Assembly: GCF_022354825.1 (NCBI RefSeq)
Contig: NZ_CP031168.1
Coordinates: 2,357,501 to 2,421,500 of the forward strand
DNA length: 64,000 nt
Source: Paenibacillus sp. H1-7
GTDB lineage: Bacteria > Bacillota > Bacilli > Paenibacillales > NBRC-103111
Direction: 5' to 3'
In this document: positions 18,010 to 26,146 of the stretch, piece after piece
Layout of the letters: the number at the start of each line of letters is the position of its first letter
Numbering within the stretch: the stretch's first letter is position 1
Made by a program: the position numbers and the translations under genes
Notes under the pieces: model-generated
The model's input: the letters and a program-made list of their open reading frames with translations, nothing else
What the model was told of the DNA's origin: nothing
The model's database searches: none

Positions 18010-19116
18010 GTGGAAAAAAAAGAGCAGAATCCGATAGAGCTGTACGATCCCGGAATGCGTCCCAATGATACGTTCAATGGCTCGATTCGTTGGTATTCTC
18101 CTATAGAGCAGCCTTTTCAAATTTCCGGGTTGGCTTGGTTTGCGCAAGAAAAAATCTATCGCAGATTGCCGAATTTACCGTCCGGATCCATTCCGGAAGC
18201 CGTCGATCGCTTGGCCAATCATACTGCAGGAGGACAAATCCGGTTTCAGTCGAACTCTTCTTCTCTATCGGTAAGGGTGAAGCTGAAAGGCAAAGCCAAT
18301 ATGGTCCATATGCCGGCAACCGGACAATGCGGCGTCGATTGCTACGTGGGTTCTCCCGACACCCTCCTTCCCCTGCGGTACAGCAACACAACGAAATATG
18401 ACCTCACTCTCACCGAGTACGAATGTGCGTTATTTACCAATTGGCATGCCTCGATGCGTAATATCGTCCTAAACTTGCCGCTCTATCAAGGGGTGGAGGA
18501 GATATGGATCGGTTTGGATGATGGCGCAGCCGTAACCGCTCCCCCAAGCTACGCTTCCTGGAAGAAAGTAGTCATCTACGGAACATCGATTACGCAAGGC
18601 GGCTGTGCTTCGCGGCCTGGCATGGCTTATACGAACATTTTGAGCCGAAGAATTCCGCTGGAATTTATTAATCTTGGTTTCTCTGGAAGCGGCAAGGGAG
18701 AGCCGGAGGTTGCCGAAATCATTTCGCAGATTAACGACCCTGCGTGTATGGTCATTGATTATGAAGGCAATTGCGTGAACACCGAACTTTTCCGTAAGAC
18801 ACTTCCGGAATTTATTAGAATTTATAGGGAAGCTCATCCGTTAACACCGATCTTGGTTGTGTCACGAATTCGTTACGCGCGAGAGGAGCTGACCCCACAC
18901 CTGTACGTGGCCAGAATGGAACGTAAACGTTTCGAACAGTCTCTCGTTAACGAATTGCGGGAGCAAGGTGACTTGAATATTTATTTCTTCGACGGATCCG
19001 GGTCGCTCGGTGAGGATTTCTTTGAATGCACAGTAGACGGCTCACATCCAACGGATCTTGGTTTTCTGCGGATGGCAGACGCACTTGAACCAGTCCTAAA
19101 AACAATACTTCTTTAA
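18010..19116 (+). CDS. SGNH/GDSL-type hydrolase, probable carbohydrate esterase
   Basis: A 368-residue protein with no signal peptide, so probably cytosolic. An N-terminal beta-sandwich (about 1-175) precedes an SGNH esterase domain: block I is VIYGTSITQGG (nucleophile Ser), a Gly block lies near NLGFSGSG, and block V is DGSHPTD with the catalytic Asp and His. A GTG start at 18010 is preceded by GGAAGG. The 139-base gap to the permease suggests it could be read from the operon or from its own promoter. It probably removes acyl groups from the imported sugar, but the ester is unknown. Confidence 0.85.
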   Translation: MEKKEQNPIELYDPGMRPNDTFNGSIRWYSPIEQPFQISGLAWFAQEKIYRRLPNLPSGSIPEAVDRLANHTAGGQIRFQSNSSSLSVRVKLKGKANMVHMPATGQCGVDCYVGSPDTLLPLRYSNTTKYDLTLTEYECALFTNWHASMRNIVLNLPLYQGVEEIWIGLDDGAAVTAPPSYASWKKVVIYGTSITQGGCASRPGMAYTNILSRRIPLEFINLGFSGSGKGEPEVAEIISQINDPACMVIDYEGNCVNTELFRKTLPEFIRIYREAHPLTPILVVSRIRYAREELTPHLYVARMERKRFEQSLVNELREQGDLNIYFFDGSGSLGEDFFECTVDGSHPTDLGFLRMADALEPVLKTILL

Positions 19117-19166
19117 ATATCTACATAGCTCACAATCAAGCCGGCAGCGATTTAAGCTTTCTGGGG

Positions 19167-19334
19167 TCACAGAAAATGCGGTACCTTCGCCGTTTTGGTG
19201 GGAAGGGCCTTGTCTGCCAGTTGTCTCTCTGCCTCGGTCTTGCGTTGTGCAAGCTGTTCGTGCTGGATTTTCAGTTTGGCAGGATGGGCGTTTTCTTTAT
19301 GTTCTGGCACGTCGCAGTGCCAGACATGCTTCAT
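19167..19334 (-). CDS. Small hypothetical protein, doubtful
   Basis: A 55-residue minus-strand frame (begins MKHVWHCDVPEH, charged helical middle with KLKIQHEQLAQRK, ends VPHFL). The composition looks protein-like, but only a weak GAAAGTG lies before the ATG and I know no family. It is the only candidate gene in the gap 19117-19371. Confidence 0.3.
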   Translation of the reverse strand: MKHVWHCDVPEHKENAHPAKLKIQHEQLAQRKTEAERQLADKALPTKTAKVPHFL

Positions 19335-19371
19335 ATTCACTTTCGTTATATTATTTGACTCGATGCAGAAG

Positions 19372-19407
19372 AAACGGACTAGCGTAATGTCGAACGCTAG
19401 TCCGTTT
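19372..19407. terminator. Terminator overlapping the 3' end of the HxlR gene
   Basis: A perfect 14-bp stem (AAACGGACTAGCGT / ACGCTAGTCCGTTT) with an 8-base loop. The HxlR stop codon (19397-19399) is inside the stem. Confidence 0.8.
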
Positions 19408-19756
19408 CTGTTTGTTCATTATTCTCATTTTTGAGCTGCTTTCGCTCGACATGGGCCGCTCCCCATTGATGTAAGGCTTCCAGAATCGGAGACAGGCTCT
19501 TGCCATATTCCGTGATGGAGTATTCCACTTTCGGCGGGATCTGCGGATAAATGACTCGTTTAACGAGCTCTTCCTCCTCCAATTCGCGCAGATGGAGCGT
19601 AAGCATCCTTTGCGTGATATTGGGCAGCAATCTTCTTAGCTCATTGAACCGCAAAGGTTTACCTTGAAGCAAATGATAAAGAATACTCGGCTTCCACTTG
19701 CCGACGATCGAATCCAGCGCCGCAACGAATTGACATTGGACAGGTTTTTTTTGCAT
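19397..19756 (-). CDS. HxlR/DUF24-family redox-type transcriptional regulator
   Basis: A 119-residue winged-helix protein; the HxlR (DUF24) core runs from IVGKWKPSILYHLL to EYSITEYGKSLSPIL. A single N-terminal Cys (residue 8, PVQCQF) is at the position used by YodB and related thiol-switch regulators of B. subtilis, which sense quinones and diamide. It is divergent from an azoreductase gene, the same arrangement as YodB/AzoR1, and a TACT-N7-AGTA element lies between. It probably represses the azoreductase until its Cys is modified. Sensing by this Cys is inference from the family. Confidence 0.9.
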   Translation of the reverse strand: MQKKPVQCQFVAALDSIVGKWKPSILYHLLQGKPLRFNELRRLLPNITQRMLTLHLRELEEEELVKRVIYPQIPPKVEYSITEYGKSLSPILEALHQWGAAHVERKQLKNENNEQTETD

Positions 19757-19809
19757 ACGTTGGCCTCCGTTACAGTACCTTTTTTCATACTATACCACAT
19801 TATTGTGCC

Positions 19810-19824
19810 TACTTTAAATAAGTA
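19810..19824. promoter_or_regulatory. Candidate operator for the HxlR regulator
   Basis: TACT-N7-AGTA (TACTTTAAATAAGTA), the arrangement known for YodB-type sites, lies in the divergent region 66 bases before the azoreductase start. Confidence 0.55.
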
Positions 19825-19890
19825 AGTACATATTATATGATCAGTCTTGAAAGTGTAACTAATTTAATTACAGAAAGGAAGTTTTGATTC

Positions 19891-20523
19891 ATGGCAACTG
19901 TACTGTACATCACCGCACATCCCCTTGATCCTCAGGAATCTTTCAGCCTCGCGGTAGGCAAAGAATTTATTGAAGCGTACCGTGAAGCTAATCCAACAGA
20001 TGAAGTTGTTCATTTGGATCTGTACAAAGAGAATATTCCGCAATTCGATGCAGATGTTTTGCGTGGTTGGGAAAAGCTTCGCTCGGGTTCGTCTTTCTAT
20101 CAGCTGTCCGAAGCCGAGCAAGATAAAATTGCTCGGCTTGACGCGATTGTCGATCAATACGTGGCTGCCGATAAGTACGTGTATGTTTCCCCCATGTGGA
20201 ATTTCTCGATCCCGCCGGTTTTGAAAGCTTACACGGATGCGACTTCAATTCCGGGCAAGACGTTCAAATATACCAAGAATGGTCCTGTAGGTCTGTTGTC
20301 CGGCAAGAAAGCCTTGCACATTCAAGCTAGCGGTTCCGTTTATTCGGAAGGTCCTCTTGCTGAAGTTGAAATGGGATACAGCTATCTGAAAAAGATTTTG
20401 CAGTTCTATGGGATTCAATCTATGGAGGCTATTTTTGCTGAAGGAACGGCATCATCAGAGCGAGCTCCAGCTATTAAAGAAGAAGCAATTGCGCATGCTA
20501 AGGAAGTTGCCAAACGTTTCTAA
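19891..20523 (+). CDS. azoR: FMN-dependent NADH-azoreductase
   Basis: A 210-residue flavodoxin-like-fold protein (LYITAHPLDPQESFSLAVGKEF at the start binds FMN; SPMWNFSIPPVLKAYTD is the family hallmark). AzoR enzymes reduce quinones and azo dyes by two electrons, which protects thiols from quinone damage. The ribosome site GAAAGG is close to the ATG. It is divergent from the HxlR regulator and probably controlled by it. Length agrees with the family (about 200-211). Confidence 0.93.
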   Translation: MATVLYITAHPLDPQESFSLAVGKEFIEAYREANPTDEVVHLDLYKENIPQFDADVLRGWEKLRSGSSFYQLSEAEQDKIARLDAIVDQYVAADKYVYVSPMWNFSIPPVLKAYTDATSIPGKTFKYTKNGPVGLLSGKKALHIQASGSVYSEGPLAEVEMGYSYLKKILQFYGIQSMEAIFAEGTASSERAPAIKEEAIAHAKEVAKRF

Positions 20524-20566
20524 TAAGGGGTTTGGCATCATTCTCGAACTCCCAAAAGTGAAGTAA

Positions 20567-20713
20567 TGCTTCGAAGCTGATTCCGGGTTCTCAGCTCTCG
20601 GTCGTGTCGGCGAACCCGAAGACGTCGGAGATGCTATCGTCTCGCTGCTTTCCGACGAGAATCGCTGGGTCAATGCCCAACGAGTCGAGGTCTCAGGCGG
20701 AACATACATCTAA
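20567..20713 (+). pseudogene. C-terminal remnant of a short-chain dehydrogenase
   Basis: An open frame without a start encodes LGRVGEPEDVGDAIVSLL...VEVSGGTYI and ends at TAA 20711-20713. This is the standard C-terminus of a classical SDR oxidoreductase (GEPEDV and VSGG motifs). The first 200 or so residues are missing. It is unrelated in sequence to the intact SDR gene just downstream. Confidence 0.75.
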
Positions 20714-20825
20714 TTTCTAATTCAAGAGGCGTTCATGACAGTGCGGGCTAGCCTTATTACAGCCTCCACTGATGGGTTCAAGCATTCTGACGAATGGTCA
20801 CCCAATTCTATTTGCTTCAAATAAC

Positions 20826-20835
20826 TGTCTAGACA
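20826..20835. promoter_or_regulatory. Palindrome TGTCTAGACA before the SDR gene
   Basis: A perfect 10-bp palindrome. Its half CTAGACAC recurs at about 20876, close to the ribosome site. Together these may be an operator for the SDR gene, but no cognate regulator is adjacent. Confidence 0.35.
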
Positions 20836-20901
20836 CTTTACTTTAAAATTTAATGGGTGACTTTGACTAGACACATTAAATTAATCAAGGAGGCAGCTCT
20901 G

Positions 20902-21645
20902 ATGAAACTTACAGGGAACACGATACTGATCACTGGTGGAGGTTCTGGAATTGGCCTAGCTTTTGCAGAGCGGTTTATCAAAGCTGGCAATACGGTCATT
21001 ATCTGTGGACGACGCGAAAGTATTCTGCAGGATGCTAAGGAGAAGTTCCCAAGTCTCATTACTCGAGTTAGTGATCTTGGGCTTGAATCTGAGCGTACAG
21101 CGTTGTTTGACTGGGTGACCACGAATTATCCAGACGTCAACGTATTGGTGAATAATGCGGGGATTGGGGACCAGTTTCATGTGCTGAAAGAACAAGAGAA
21201 TTGGAGCTATTACAACAGTGAAATTGCGATCAACTTTGAAGCCCCTGTTCATCTTTCTCTGCTGTTCGCACCATTTTTTTCAACAAAACAAGATACGGCT
21301 ATTGTGAATGTTACGTCTGGGCTGGCTTTCACCCCCCTAGCAGTTAGCCCAATTTATTCAGCAACAAAGGCGGCACTACATTCCTTTACGATGAGTCTAA
21401 GACACCAACTTTCCGATGCATCTGTAGAAGTCATTGAAGTGGTTCCGCCGGCAGTTCAAACTGCCTTCACACGTAATAATGGAGAGCCTTTAGATGCATT
21501 TGCGGATGGAATTTTCCAGGGACTTGAAGAAGGTAAACAGGAGATTGGCTACGGCTCGTCCATAAATCGCCTGCGCATGTCACGTGACGAAATCGACATA
21601 TACGTAGAAAAAATGTATCAAGCGATGAAAGGTGTCGTTGGATAA
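20902..21645 (+). CDS. Short-chain dehydrogenase/reductase (DltE-like)
   Basis: A 247-residue Rossmann-fold oxidoreductase. TGGGSGIG (residues 11-18) binds the nucleotide, NNAG lies near 86 and YSATK near 150 holds the catalytic Tyr and Lys. The start at 20902 has AAGGAGG upstream; the longer frame from 20857 runs through the probable operator. The overall pattern resembles DltE-type SDR proteins; the substrate is unknown. No partner gene is present, and a repeat copy begins 101 bases after the stop. Confidence 0.88.
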   Translation: MKLTGNTILITGGGSGIGLAFAERFIKAGNTVIICGRRESILQDAKEKFPSLITRVSDLGLESERTALFDWVTTNYPDVNVLVNNAGIGDQFHVLKEQENWSYYNSEIAINFEAPVHLSLLFAPFFSTKQDTAIVNVTSGLAFTPLAVSPIYSATKAALHSFTMSLRHQLSDASVEVIEVVPPAVQTAFTRNNGEPLDAFADGIFQGLEEGKQEIGYGSSINRLRMSRDEIDIYVEKMYQAMKGVVG

Positions 21646-21741
21646 TATGGGACGTTTTTGGCTAACGTATTGGGTAATAACTCTGCCAAGGTCGTAGATG
21701 CCTTCGATCAAATATTAAAGGGATACTATTTAACTGACTCA

Positions 21742-21812
21742 TTGCGCTAACGGGTACGATAGTTTAATTGGAGCTGTCGCCGAGGCGACATGTCCCATGA
21801 TTAGGCTCCCGC
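21742..21812 (+). repeat. Dispersed box repeat, copy C
   Basis: A clean core CTAACGGGTACGATAG at 21747-21762, then GTTTAATTGGAGC and an imperfect GC-rich section (GTCGCC/GGCGAC, 21777-21789). No clear right box is seen; a long terminator follows instead. Confidence 0.75.
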
Positions 21813-21813
21813 A

Positions 21814-21856
21814 AAAACGCGAGACAATACTGTAAACAAGTATTGTCTCGCGTTTT
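21814..21856. terminator. Long perfect inverted repeat, likely bidirectional terminator
   Basis: An 18-bp perfect stem (AAAACGCGAGACAATACT / AGTATTGTCTCGCGTTTT) with a 7-base loop; the ends are A/T-runs on both strands. Confidence 0.85.
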
Positions 21857-21891
21857 ATATTTAAGCAAAGTTGCGTCGTTTATTAAAGAAG

Positions 21892-22024
21892 TTTTGTGTC
21901 GGTGTACAAGAAGAAACATGAATGTCCGACGACACAAACATAGGTACTTTGAGATCCCCGTTAAGTGGTTTTTTTTTATTTGAAGGCATTTATGTTTGTG
22001 TCGCAGTGTCACGACACAAACATA
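21892..22024. repeat. Repeated motif CGACACAAACATA with inverted copies
   Basis: TATGTTTGTGTCG and CGACACAAACATA form a perfect 13-bp inverted repeat with an 8-base spacer (21991-22003 / 22012-22024). The same motif also occurs at 21930-21942, facing a looser inverted partner TTTTGTGTCGG near 21892. A further direct copy is at 33124-33136 in a truncated ankyrin gene. These could be recombination or protein-binding sites. Confidence 0.5.
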
Positions 22025-22300
22025 TGAGCAAGATCGCTGTAGGCTTTTCGTGCATCGAAAGCGGAGGCTTTTAAAAAAACGAGTACGTTCGGGTTAATGT
22101 TATAGAAGCGTGTTTAAATGATACTGGATAGTTCGTGTTGTCGAATGATAAAAACATAGCTTATTCAAACCTACGTAAACAGTGGGGCCTTGTGATCTTA
22201 GGGTCAAGTTCTTGTCTTTAGTCCGCGACAAGAACTTATCCTTATTGTAGACTATAGGGGAAGGAATGGATGTTTTTAGAACCGGAAAATTTTTCACTCT
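22025..22300. other. Intergenic stretch with an 11-bp inverted repeat
   Basis: AAGTTCTTGTC (22206-22216) and GACAAGAACTT (22227-22237) form a perfect inverted repeat with a 10-base spacer and no T-run. I see no gene I can support between 21646 and 22362. Confidence 0.5.
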
Positions 22301-22307
22301 GCAGGAG

Positions 22308-22338
22308 TTGACCTGGAGTCACCTCCAGCAATTAGAAT
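22308..22338 (+). promoter_or_regulatory. MerR-type promoter with 19-bp spacer
   Basis: A -35 box TTGACC and -10 box TAGAAT are 19 bp apart, the over-long spacing typical of MerR-family promoters. The perfect dyad CTGGAG-N4-CTCCAG fills the spacer (22313-22328). The MerR gene starts 25 bases downstream, which fits autoregulation. Confidence 0.8.
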
Positions 22339-22362
22339 GATGAATGAAAGGAGGCGTGCTCG

Positions 22363-22758
22363 TTGTACACGATCGGTCAAGTCGTAGAGATGACGGGTTT
22401 CGGTCACGATACGCTCAGGTATTACGAGAAAATCGGGCTGCTCAAGCCGCAGCGCAAACCGTCGGGCGGCGCTCGAGTGTTTAGTGACGACGATCTCCGG
22501 TTGCTGTCAGGACTAAGATGTTTGAAACGGTTGGGATTGTCTCTAGAAGAAATCAAGTCGTTCACGAGTACGAACCGCTGCGTGACCGAACTCTCATCGA
22601 TGCACGACGGAGACGAAGCCGTTCTCCGGGATCGAGTCATCTTGCTGACAGACCACTTGGCCCGGATGGAGACGCAGCGCCGCGAACTCGACGAGATGAT
22701 CGATCGGACGAAAAACAACATTCGACTGTATAACGAGCTGTTGGACGCGACGCCGTAA
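22363..22758 (+). CDS. MerR-family transcriptional regulator
   Basis: A 131-residue protein starting at TTG after AAAGGAGG. The N-terminal MerR winged helix (YTIGQVVEMTGFGHDTLRYYEKIGLL) is followed by a coiled-coil dimer helix (about 80-125) and almost no effector domain, as in AdhR-type aldehyde or thiol-stress regulators. One Cys (CVTELSS) lies near residue 69. It should twist its own 19-bp-spacer promoter to activate itself and the reductase 58 bases downstream. GC content is higher than in the genes at 24-27 kb, which suggests a different origin from that zone. Confidence 0.9.
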   Translation: MYTIGQVVEMTGFGHDTLRYYEKIGLLKPQRKPSGGARVFSDDDLRLLSGLRCLKRLGLSLEEIKSFTSTNRCVTELSSMHDGDEAVLRDRVILLTDHLARMETQRRELDEMIDRTKNNIRLYNELLDATP

Positions 22759-22816
22759 ACGTTTCAAAAGTTCCGGCGTTCGTGCCTCCAAATACAGTTG
22801 CAGAGGAGATGCGAGC

Positions 22817-23434
22817 GTGAACATTGCTATGATCGGGTCAGGACACATCGGAGGTACGTTGGGGAAAGCATGGGCGACGAAAAGTCACCGGGTGACGTTC
22901 GGCACGCGAGATCCACAAAGCGAACGGATACGTGCGCTGCTTGAGTCGATCGGTCCGAACGCCGCGGCGACTTCCGTCAAGGAAGCAGCCGCGTTCGGCG
23001 AAATCGTCGTATTGGCCGTTCCCGGCACGGAAATCGAGAGAGTGCTAGAGGAGGCGGGAGACCTGCGGCGGAAAATCGTCATCAATGCGACGATGTTGTT
23101 CGACGGCCGGTCTGCGGACTCGGAAGTGCGGAGGCTCGCGAATGGCGCACGCGTCGTGCGGGCGTTCCATACGTCGACGTGGGAGGCGCTCGCGAACCCG
23201 CGGTTCGGCGGGGCGAACGCCACGCTCTTCATGAGCGGCGAGGACGAAGAAGCCAAGCAAACCGTCTTTCGGCTTGGCGCAGAAGTGGGATTCGACATGG
23301 TGGACGTGGGAGGTACGGAGGCGATGGCTGCAATCGAAAAGGCACTCTTTTCGTTCTGGACCGCGCTCTCGCCGCGGTTCGGCCGTGACTACGCTATCCG
23401 GGTTCTACGAAGGGAAGAAACGCAGCCGTCTTAA
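22817..23434 (+). CDS. NADP-binding oxidoreductase of the F420-dependent NADP reductase family
   Basis: A 205-residue Rossmann protein beginning NIAMIGSGHIGGTLGKAWA (GxGxxG nucleotide site), with VVLAVPGTEI and a central RAFHTS segment as in the NADPH-dependent F420 reductase-like family (pyrroline-5-carboxylate-reductase-like fold). Firmicutes of this type usually do not use F420, so the real reaction is unknown. It follows the MerR gene in one operon and is presumably induced by the same stress signal. A GAGGAGATG ribosome site precedes the GTG/ATG region of the start. Confidence 0.85.
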   Translation: MNIAMIGSGHIGGTLGKAWATKSHRVTFGTRDPQSERIRALLESIGPNAAATSVKEAAAFGEIVVLAVPGTEIERVLEEAGDLRRKIVINATMLFDGRSADSEVRRLANGARVVRAFHTSTWEALANPRFGGANATLFMSGEDEEAKQTVFRLGAEVGFDMVDVGGTEAMAAIEKALFSFWTALSPRFGRDYAIRVLRREETQPS

Positions 23435-23536
23435 ACTGTAGCCGCACGACAAAACAGACCGCCGTGCGAAACCCTACAAATCTAAATCCTTTTGATATGA
23501 GACATGTCTAAAGGCAAAGGAGTATTACGGGGATTA

Positions 23537-23572
23537 GCGTTCAACTAGCGGGTACAATAGTTCAATAAACAA
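23537..23572 (+). repeat. Dispersed box repeat, copy D (left box only)
   Basis: Core CTAGCGGGTACAATAG at 23545-23560 followed by the common extension TTCAATAAACAA. No hairpin or right box is clear, so the copy is degenerate or truncated. The rest of the gap 23435-23821 shows no gene that I can support. Confidence 0.7.
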
Positions 23573-23821
23573 TAGTGTGTGACAGAACCCTGGCACGCTA
23601 ATGAGGCGATCAGACATTTGTCCAATAACACAAAACTCCCCCCAGAAACGGATGTTTTCTTGCCGCTGATCGGCGATCAGCTAACACGCAAGAAGGGGGG
23701 AACCCATCCAGTGTATACCCACTTCATCAAGCGCAGCACTCGATATGGTCATAATTATTGGGTGATCAACGGTGCTTGATGTCACGCATGGTTGCCGCAG
23801 CTGACAAAGGAGAACGAAACA

Positions 23822-24463
23822 ATGAAAAAGTACATACTCTTCGATCATGATGGTGTTCTGGTTGATACTGAATTCTGGTATTACAAAGCGGGAGAACGCG
23901 CTCTGGCTGACATTGGATTTACCTTGGATAAAGATCAATACCTCCGCGACATGACCCAGTCATTGGGCACTTGGTCCCAAGCTAGGGCAGCAGGTATTGA
24001 TGAACAGACCATCAGCAAGCAGCGTGATGTCCGCAACGTCTATTATCAGGAATATCTAAGAACAGAAGCCATAGAGATTGAAGGCGTAGTTGAAACTCTA
24101 GCCGAACTGTCAAAGTACGTCCGCATGGCCATCGTGACGACTGCAAAACGTGCGGATTTTCAACTTATTCATGAAAAGCGCCAGATTATACAATTCATGG
24201 AATTCGTCCTTGTTCGTGAAGACTACGAGCGCACCAAGCCGCACCCGGAACCATATTTGACCGGACTAAAGCGCTTCGGAGCTACCAAAGAAGAGACCCT
24301 GGTTGTAGAGGATTCAAACAGAGGGTTGAACTCAGCCGTGGCGGCTGGTATCGACTGTGCTATTGTCCATAACGACTTCACAAAAACACATGACTTCTCA
24401 CAGGCCAGCTATCGAATCAAGACTCTGATTGAAATAAAGGACATTATCCTGAATGCAACCTGA
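23822..24463 (+). CDS. HAD-superfamily hydrolase (beta-phosphoglucomutase/phosphatase-like)
   Basis: A 213-residue cytosolic protein with all four HAD motifs: DHDGVLVDTE (nucleophile Asp 8, general acid Asp 10), VTTAK (motif II Thr), the Lys of RTKPHPEPY (motif III) and VVEDSNRG (motif IV). It has a helical cap after motif I, typical of subclass I sugar-phosphate phosphatases or mutases. AGGAGAACG precedes the ATG at 23822. It stands alone, so the substrate is unknown. Confidence 0.9.
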   Translation: MKKYILFDHDGVLVDTEFWYYKAGERALADIGFTLDKDQYLRDMTQSLGTWSQARAAGIDEQTISKQRDVRNVYYQEYLRTEAIEIEGVVETLAELSKYVRMAIVTTAKRADFQLIHEKRQIIQFMEFVLVREDYERTKPHPEPYLTGLKRFGATKEETLVVEDSNRGLNSAVAAGIDCAIVHNDFTKTHDFSQASYRIKTLIEIKDIILNAT

Positions 24464-24618
24464 GAGAGCATTCACCAGCGTGTCCCGTACTCACATTAAT
24501 AGTGAAGAGCAGTGCGGGCGACGCGGACTCACGTGATGCCCGTAGAACGTGGCAGCTAAAGGGTATAGCTGAATAAAGACTCGTAGTGACCGGTCTAAAC
24601 GAGGATAGGTGGTGACGA

Positions 24619-25005
24619 ATGGAGAGCTCCGAATTAATTCCAAGAACAAAAATGGATTATGAGCGTGTAGAATTATTGAAAAATGCATCAAAAGAAAAAA
24701 TAGTCCCGATTCTTCCTGAACTCCTTGAATGGTTGCAGGACATGAACTGGCCTATAGCTCAGGATATTGAAGACATCATTGCTAATTATGAGGAGTATTT
24801 AATTCCACACATTCGGGCTGTTTTAAAGACAAAGGATGGCAGTTGGAAGTACTTCTTGTTGCACGGGTTAATAAATCGGTTATCTAATGAGAAGCTCTTG
24901 GAACTAAAGCCAGATCTATTACGGATTAAATTTAGCCCAACAAATGATGAGCAACTAGAAGAACTTACTAGACAAATTGACGAACTGTTATCTAGAGTTG
25001 ATTAA
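24619..25005 (+). CDS. DUF5071-family protein, possible orphan immunity-type gene
   Basis: A 128-residue helical protein with the DUF5071 pattern: IPRTKMDYERVELL, then LPELLEWLQDMNWPIAQDI and a repeat-like helical second half (SWKYFLLHGLINRL). DUF5071 proteins are HEAT-like, and I recall them as frequent single genes in accessory and toxin-immunity regions; their function is not established. A GATAGGTGGTG ribosome region precedes the ATG. The stop is one base before the core of repeat copy E. GC content is lower than in the flanking housekeeping genes. Confidence 0.8.
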   Translation: MESSELIPRTKMDYERVELLKNASKEKIVPILPELLEWLQDMNWPIAQDIEDIIANYEEYLIPHIRAVLKTKDGSWKYFLLHGLINRLSNEKLLELKPDLLRIKFSPTNDEQLEELTRQIDELLSRVD

Positions 25006-25060
25006 GCTAGCGGGTATGATAGTGTGGAACTGACCCTACGATAGGACGGGCAGAATAATT
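25000..25060 (+). repeat. Dispersed box repeat, copy E (two boxes, no hairpin)
   Basis: Core CTAGCGGGTATGATAG at 25007-25022 overlaps the end of the DUF5071 gene. A right-hand box GGACGGGCAGAATAATT begins near 25043. Only about 20 bases separate them, so the hairpin is missing or deleted. Confidence 0.7.
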
Positions 25061-25069
25061 GAGTAAAGT

Positions 25070-25333
25070 TTTATTAAGTTAAGCGAAGATAAAAACTCAC
25101 TAATTGGTGATTTTAACGCGCACTGCATGAATATTGCGGGAACTTTAAGTTTTGTTTTGACTGCTAAAAGAAATCCCCCAACGACAAATTGAAAAATTAG
25201 AGTTATCATTCTTCCGTTGGTTCCCTCAGTATAAGTTTATCGAGGAAAGTGTTTGTGAGTACAAGGAGTTTTACATGGAGTATAAGAACTTCGAGCTGGC
25301 TTGAATACTGCTGTTAAAATAGTTAAGGACTGA
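25070..25333 (+). pseudogene. YxiJ-like protein gene, truncated and frameshifted
   Basis: Three overlapping frames give one protein: LIGDFNAHCMNIAGTLSFVL (about 25100-25160), then IEKLELSFFRWFPQYKFIEE and YKEFYMEYKNFELA (25188-25313), then a short tail ending in KIVKD (stop 25331-25333). The order resembles the C-terminal part of YxiJ-like proteins, which are associated with the WapA/YeeF-type toxin-immunity loci of Bacillus. At least two frameshifts are needed, and the N-terminus is missing. It lies between repeat copies E and F. Confidence 0.55.
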
Positions 25334-25338
25334 AAAAT

Positions 25339-25432
25339 GATTAAGCTAACGGGTACGATAGTTTAAAAAACAACTAAAACGCGACTGCCGGTATGGATTG
25401 GCAGCCGTGTTGTGCTCTAGCGGGTATTTAAC
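25339..25432 (+). repeat. Dispersed box-hairpin repeat, copy F
   Basis: Core CTAACGGGTACGATAG at 25346-25361 with GTTTAAAAAACAAC after it, a hairpin CTGCC...GGCAG extended by CG pairs (25382-25407), and a right box CTAGCGGGTATTTAACTT from 25417. Confidence 0.8.
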
Positions 25433-25478
25433 TTCAGTGAATTAATGTTGTAACATATGGATGGAGGATTGATTCTGA

Positions 25479-25969
25479 ATGGTGACTGACCTAATGAGAT
25501 TAAAGGATTCCAAGGTGGAATTTAATTTCAAAAAGACTCTTATAATTTACCCGTTGGTGTATCTAATTTTTTTAATAATTGTTCATTTCATGATTGGAAT
25601 CAACAAACCCTATTAATCCTTTTCGTGGTGTTCTTTATTATTAACATGCTTTACATGAAGGGGTATTACTGGAAACTACATGATTGACGGTTAACGAAAT
25701 ATATTTTTTTCTGTAAGGGCATAGAATTCAATGTTGATGAAATTCAACAAATCACATCGGTCACGACACGTGAGATCGGGACGGTTACTTTCCGTTTAGG
25801 GAAAGAACCGGCCGAGGATGAGTATATTTTTTTGTTACGGAATGGAAATGAAATTAAATCATTTGCATATTGCTTAAACAGAGATGGGAAACCAATAGGA
25901 AGATATCTAAATGAAAAATACAAGATAAGGCTAGTAGAGAAAACAAAGTATAAATTGAATAATATATAA
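25479..25969 (+). pseudogene. Membrane protein with PH-like domain, frameshifted
   Basis: An ATG at 25479 with GGATGGAGG nearby opens 45 codons (one membrane segment, TLIIYPLVYLIFLIIVHF) and stops at 25614. Reading continues in the next frame with a second membrane segment (LLILFVVFFIINMLYM), meets an in-frame TGA, then a beta-rich domain (IEFNVDEIQQITSVTTREIG ... YCLNRDGKPIGRYL) up to 25969. Two membrane helices followed by such a domain resemble small bacterial PH-domain membrane proteins. One frameshift and one nonsense codon make it non-functional, unless the sequence contains errors. Confidence 0.6.
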
Positions 25970-26009
25970 GATCATAAAAATTGTTATTGTATTTAAATTT
26001 CAGTAATCC

Positions 26010-26085
26010 ATTGAACTATCGGGTACGTTGGATAACAACCAGGGAGCAGATCGCCCTGCGGCAGAGACAGGTTAACGCAACGATT
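26010..26085 (+). repeat. Dispersed box-hairpin repeat, copy G (diverged)
   Basis: Core CTATCGGGTACGTTGG at 26016-26031, a short hairpin AGGG...CCCT (26041-26056), and a poor right box GGTTAACGC near 26070. It begins 46 bases after the broken PH-like gene. Confidence 0.65.
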
Positions 26086-26146
26086 GGAGTAAAATATAAT
26101 ACGAAGAAAGAATTAAAATTAAACGGATAGCTACTTTCGAAAGTGG

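Noticed and set aside
23579..23779. 66-residue frame starting at GTG next to repeat copy D
   Set aside because: It has no ribosome site, overlaps repeat flank sequence and shows no recognisable domain.
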